Shown here: in pieces, positions 61,011 to 64,000 of the stretch
Numbering within the stretch: position 1 is the first letter of the stretch
Layout of the letters: each line of letters opens with the position of its first letter
Source of the DNA: Dehalococcoidia bacterium
GTDB taxonomy: Bacteria; Chloroflexota; Dehalococcoidia; Bin125
Assembly: GCA_022825855.1 (NCBI GenBank)
Contig: JAJDWB010000019.1
Location: 1 to 64,000 of the forward strand
Length of the DNA stretch: 64,000 nucleotides
Direction of reading: 5' to 3'
Notes under the pieces: generated by a model
Told to the model about the DNA's origin: nothing
Database searches by the model: none
The model's input: only the letters and a program-made list of their open reading frames with translations
Position numbers and translations under genes: made by a program

Positions 61011-62294
61011 TCAGTCGCTGTCGTAGGCGCCGGACTCGTCCTGCGTCGCGGGCAACTGGCGGAAGCGGACCAGGCGGATGCGGCGGTTGTCCGACTCGGC
61101 CACCGTCCAGCGGTAGCCGTGGAGCTCGATCGACTCCTCCGCCTGGGGGATGCGGTGGAAGCGCTGCAGGAGCATGCCGGCGACGGTTTCCGCTTCCTCG
61201 TCGGAGAAGTCGGCTTCGAGCTCAGCGCCGAGGTCGGTGAGCCCGCGGCGGCCTTCGACGAATTGCTCGCCCGCGATCCGCACCGGGACCGGCTCGGAGC
61301 CGGCGCGGGTTTCGCTGCGGATGTTGCCCACGACCAGCTCAAGGATGTCTTCCAGCGTGACCAGTCCGGTCGCGCCGCCGAATTCGTCGATCAGCAGCAT
61401 CATGTGATGGCCGGTGGTCTGCATCTGGGTGAGCACGCGCTGGACCGAGGCGCGCTCGGACTCGAAGACGGGCTCGCGCATCACCTCGCGTACGACCCGT
61501 TCGCCGCGTCCGTGACCGAGCTCGGCCAGCACGTCGGAGCCGTGCAGGTAGCCGATGTACTCGTCGGCGGTGCCCGATCGCACGGGCAGGCGCAGGAATC
61601 CCGCCGCAGCGAACGCGCGGCCCGCTTCCTCGAGCGTGGCCGAGGAATCGATCGACGCGATCTGCGGCCGTCCGGTCATGATCCGCCGCACCTGGGTCTC
61701 GCCCAGGCGCAACGCGCCGAGCAGCACCGAGGTGTCCGCGCCGGCCAGCTCGCCCTTGTCGCGGGACTGCACGATGGCGGTGCGCAGCTCGCCCAGCGAG
61801 AGCGCCGTGCTCGCCTCCTCCGCGCCGCCGACAATCCGCAGCCAGATGCGCGAGAGCCAGTCCAGCGCAACCACCGCCGGCGCAATCAGCCGCGACCACC
61901 AGGTCAGGGGCAGTGAGTAGAGCCGCGCGAGCGTCAGGTTGTGGTGCAGCGCGACCGACTTGGGGCCGATCTCGCCAAAGATCACCAGCAGCACGGTGAC
62001 CGCGACGGTTGCCACGACGATGCTCAGTCCGCCGCTGCCGCCGATCAGGTCCTGCGCGATCACCGCGCCCACGGTCGCGGCCCCGGTGTTGACCAGGTTG
62101 TTGCCGACCAGGATCGACGCGAGCAGCCGGCGCGGCTCCGCCAGCAGGCCGGCCGTGCGGTCGGCGCCCGGCAGCTTGCGATGCCGTTCATGTTCAAGCC
62201 GCACGCTCTCGATCGACAGGTACGCGGTTTCGGAACTGGAGAAAAACGCAGACAGCGCCAGCAGCACCGCCAGCAGGACGAAGTACTCGATCAC
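61011..62294 (-). CDS. CNNM/HlyC-CorC family membrane protein with CBS domains
   Basis: The 427-residue product has a DUF21 (CNNM) membrane domain, FFSSSETAYLSIESVRLEHER, then a CBS pair (MTGRPQIASIDSSATLEEAG and the REPVFESERASVQRVLTQMQ region) and a C-terminal CorC/HlyC domain. Family members act in Mg2+/Co2+ efflux or its control. GTG 62294 has GGGAG at 7 bases and is preferred to GTG 62321. Confidence 0.88.
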   Translation of the reverse strand: MIEYFVLLAVLLALSAFFSSSETAYLSIESVRLEHERHRKLPGADRTAGLLAEPRRLLASILVGNNLVNTGAATVGAVIAQDLIGGSGGLSIVVATVAVTVLLVIFGEIGPKSVALHHNLTLARLYSLPLTWWSRLIAPAVVALDWLSRIWLRIVGGAEEASTALSLGELRTAIVQSRDKGELAGADTSVLLGALRLGETQVRRIMTGRPQIASIDSSATLEEAGRAFAAAGFLRLPVRSGTADEYIGYLHGSDVLAELGHGRGERVVREVMREPVFESERASVQRVLTQMQTTGHHMMLLIDEFGGATGLVTLEDILELVVGNIRSETRAGSEPVPVRIAGEQFVEGRRGLTDLGAELEADFSDEEAETVAGMLLQRFHRIPQAEESIELHGYRWTVAESDNRRIRLVRFRQLPATQDESGAYDSD

Positions 62295-62363
62295 GGAATG
62301 GCTCCCTGCGCTCTCCGTCACACAACGGACAGCGACTCTCGATCCCTACGCTACCCTGCGAAC

Positions 62364-62501
62364 ATGGCTACACCGACCGACACGACAGAAGCGCTGAGTC
62401 TGACCGCCGCGGCCGAGGTCCTGGATGTTGAGCGCGATGCGCTACTCGAGGAAATCCGCAACGCCGCCGCCGCCGCCGAGCGCCCGACGGCCCGCGATTG
62501 A
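62364..62501 (+). CDS. Short hypothetical protein (45 residues)
   Basis: The frame starts at ATG 62364, 69 bases from the divergent CorC-type gene, and reads MATPTDTTEALSLTAAAEVL with helix-forming Ala/Glu-rich sequence ending in AERPTARD. The LTAAAEVLDVERDALLEEI stretch has a helix-turn-helix look but is too short to assign. No strong ribosome site. Could be real; unproven. Confidence 0.4.
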   Translation: MATPTDTTEALSLTAAAEVLDVERDALLEEIRNAAAAAERPTARD

Positions 62502-62605
62502 ACGATTCCCGGACCGGCGCTCAGTGTGAGCGTCTTCATTAGCGGCACGCTGGCGGTCTGCGAGCGGGATCAACCCGGTTCCGACGACTGGCGCGTCCGG
62601 CTGCC

Positions 62606-63277
62606 ATGACGTCCCCAAACGGCGCTAGGTCGCGTTATCGCTCGGTGATCTTCGATCTGGACGGCACATTGGCCGACACCGAGCCGCTGGTGCTGGGCTG
62701 CATGCTGGAGACGATCAACGCCCACGGCCACGCGGTCGACCGGGAGCGTCTGCTCCAGTTCATCGGTCCCCCCTTGCCGGTGATGCTGTTCAACATGCTC
62801 GGCCTGAGCGCCGAGCAGGCGCAGCCGATCTACATGGACTACCTGCGCCGCTACGAAGAGTCGTACATGCCCCGGACCACGCCGCTCGCCGGCGCGGAGG
62901 CCTTGCTCAACGAGCTGGCCGCCGCGGGCGTGCCGCTGGCGGTGGTGACCAACAAGCGTGAGGACGCAGGGCGCAAGACCGTCGAGCTACTCGGTTGGAC
63001 TGAGCGCTTCCGGACGATCATCGGCGCCGACACGGCCAGCGATCCGAAGCCGCACCCCGCCCCGCTGCTGCACGCGCTCGACATCCTCGGCGGCGCGCCG
63101 GACGCGGCCGCAATGGTCGGCGACACCGAGTCGGACATGGGCGCGGGACGAAACGCGAACTTCGCCGGCGTGATCGGCATCGTCGGACTGCGCGGCGCGG
63201 ACTTCCTGATTCGCGAAGGCGCGACGGGGGTCGCGGACGATCTGCCCGGCGTTGGAGAGCTGCTGTTCGACTCCTGA
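62606..63277 (+). CDS. HAD family phosphatase (phosphoglycolate phosphatase-like)
   Basis: The 223-residue HAD protein has VIFDLDGTLADTEPL, AVVTNKRE, the Lys in SDPKPHPAPLLHAL and MVGDTESDMGAGRNA. It matches Gph/PpaX-type phosphatases acting on small phosphate esters. The ATG overlaps the stop (ATGA) of a 27-codon upstream frame. pyrR follows after a 246-base leader. Confidence 0.9.
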   Translation: MTSPNGARSRYRSVIFDLDGTLADTEPLVLGCMLETINAHGHAVDRERLLQFIGPPLPVMLFNMLGLSAEQAQPIYMDYLRRYEESYMPRTTPLAGAEALLNELAAAGVPLAVVTNKREDAGRKTVELLGWTERFRTIIGADTASDPKPHPAPLLHALDILGGAPDAAAMVGDTESDMGAGRNANFAGVIGIVGLRGADFLIREGATGVADDLPGVGELLFDS

Positions 63278-63348
63278 CCGCGGCCGACTCGGTATCGCGG
63301 GTGACAGTCGAGGACGCGCGCCACGCTGTAGGCTCTACGGAACACCCA

Positions 63349-63472
63349 GTTGAACTTTAATCCGGTCCTGTGAGGCCGGGAAGGTCAACCAGATGACGCT
63401 GACGCTTCTGCCCCCCTCCGGCATATCCGTGTATCGGACGCCCAACCAGCGCCTGGCGCTGGTTTTTTCTTG
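63349..63472 (+). promoter_or_regulatory. PyrR-type transcription attenuator
   Basis: A PyrR-binding hairpin is visible: outer arms GTTGA (63349-63353) and TCAAC (63385-63389), inner CCGG/CCGG, and the conserved GGTCCTGTGAGGCCGGGAAGG core. A terminator with a 9-bp stem AACCAGCGC/GCGCTGGTT and T-run is at 63444-63472. AACCAG (63387-63392), within and just after the PyrR hairpin, can instead pair with CTGGTT (63459-63464) as an antiterminator. With UMP, PyrR would hold the first hairpin, leaving the terminator to form. Confidence 0.85.
63444..63472 (+). terminator. Intrinsic terminator of the pyrR attenuator
   Basis: A 9-bp perfect stem with loop CTG followed by a run of six T (63463-63468). 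It ends 52 bases before the pyrR start codon. Confidence 0.88.
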
Positions 63473-63523
63473 CCCGCCGCAAGGCAATGCCGCGAATCAC
63501 TGCGCCGGCTCGAGGATCGGCCG

Positions 63524-64000
63524 ATGATGAACTCCATGGACGCCGCCGCGATGGGTCGCGCGATCGTCCGGATCGCGCACGAAGTCGTCGAGCGCCACCC
63601 CGATCCGGTGCCGCTGATGCTGGTCGGCATGCGCACGCGCGGCGTGCCCCTGGCCGAGCGGTTGGCCGTCCGGATCGAGGGTATCGACGGCCGCCGCGTG
63701 CCCGTCGGCGCGCTGGACATCTCGCTCTACCGCGACGACCTGGATCGGCGTCCACACGCGCGGATGCATCCGTCGCGGATTCCCGAAGACATCGACGGCG
63801 CGACCATCGTGCTGGTCGACGACGTGCTCTTCACCGGCCGCTCGATCCGGGCCGCGCTGGACGCCCTGGTCCATTACGGCCGACCGGCCGCGATCGAGCT
63901 GGCCGTCCTGATCGATCGCGGTCACCGCGAACTGCCGATTCGGGCCGACTACGTGGGCAAGAACATGCCCACCCAGCGCGGCGACGACGTGCGCGTCTCG
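63524..64000 (+). CDS. pyrR: Bifunctional pyrimidine operon regulator / uracil phosphoribosyltransferase (partial)
   Basis: The gene runs off the window (159 codons seen). PyrR binds attenuator RNA of pyr genes and has UPRTase activity. Visible motifs are [43 protein letters not shown], the PRPP loop [17 protein letters not shown] and [28 protein letters not shown] 63524 has GAGGA 7 bases upstream. The attenuator before it indicates autoregulation; the rest of the pyr operon presumably lies beyond 64000. Confidence 0.95.
   Translation, partial: MMNSMDAAAMGRAIVRIAHEVVERHPDPVPLMLVGMRTRGVPLAERLAVRIEGIDGRRVPVGALDISLYRDDLDRRPHARMHPSRIPEDIDGATIVLVDDVLFTGRSIRAALDALVHYGRPAAIELAVLIDRGHRELPIRADYVGKNMPTQRGDDVRVS

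Noticed and set aside
62526-62609. 27-codon frame GTG to TGA overlapping the HAD start
   Set aside because: Too short, no ribosome site and no recognisable features; possible translational coupling only.
63301-63334. pyrR promoter with GTGACA and TAGGCT
   Set aside because: Spacing of 22 bases is outside the normal range; the promoter upstream of the attenuator could not be fixed.

Overview
The window is high-GC, gene-dense bacterial chromosome. It encodes a complete MEP-pathway enzyme (IspG), a bacterial-type ProS, the block nusA-ylxR-infB-rbfA-truB, type II fatty-acid synthesis genes, several F420/flavin luciferase-like monooxygenases, CaiB/BaiF CoA-transferases, many enoyl-CoA hydratases and a single-domain biotin carrier. 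This mixture is most like Chloroflexota (Dehalococcoidia/SAR202-type), with Actinobacteria the main alternative. That placement is inference from gene content; no rRNA is present.

Layout. 1-582: intergenic composite repeat. 583-6503: a small hypothetical gene, an acyl-CoA carboxylase carboxyltransferase, uppP, a nitroreductase, an exported thioredoxin-like protein, ispG and a small membrane protein. 6545-13498: translation block proS-nusA-ylxR-infB-rbfA-truB, without rimP. 13514-18642, leftward: fatty-acid cluster fabG / fabD-fabF-fabF-acpP plus a small cupin-like gene. 18794-20454: amtB-glnB. 20486-26064: cyclase, two tandem MFS transporters and a GMC oxidoreductase. 26181-27541: a third decamer-repeat locus and a VapBC45-like toxin-antitoxin pair. 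27595-37768: catabolic genes (two CoA-transferases, a DinB-fold protein, an LLM oxidoreductase, carboxylesterase, alpha-carbonic anhydrase, enoyl-CoA hydratase, amidohydrolase) with an AT-richer two-gene insertion. 37888-42594: a polar amino-acid ABC importer in AapJQMP order behind a palindrome-containing promoter. 42596-43893: a HAD hydrolase framed by repeats, followed by the second copy of the composite repeat. 43894-56096: hydratases, an FG-GAP lipoprotein, SDR, MFS, a nucleotide cyclase, a DUF4097-type protein, biotin carrier plus biotin carboxylase (partners for the carboxyltransferase 50 kb away), LLM, two aminoglycoside-phosphotransferase-like kinases, a thioesterase and a cysteine-free ribosomal protein L36. 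56238-60986: RNase D, tRNA-Asn, an AT-richer island (ImmA-like peptidase, PIN protein, DNA methyltransferase fused to HNH), tRNA-Gln and tRNA-Leu. 61011-64000: a CorC/HlyC-type protein, a phosphoglycolate-phosphatase-like HAD, and pyrR (cut by the window end) behind a readable attenuator.

The most unusual signal is non-coding. Two diverged copies of a roughly 430-bp element (121-560 and 43403-43830) have the same order of parts: palindromes, a Shine-Dalgarno-led short reading frame, arrays of exact 10-bp-period repeats, an interrupted-loop hairpin and a leftward terminator-like T-run. A third array of a related decamer lies at 26171-26270 on the opposite strand. The second strongest is the tRNA-bounded island with a methyltransferase-HNH fusion.
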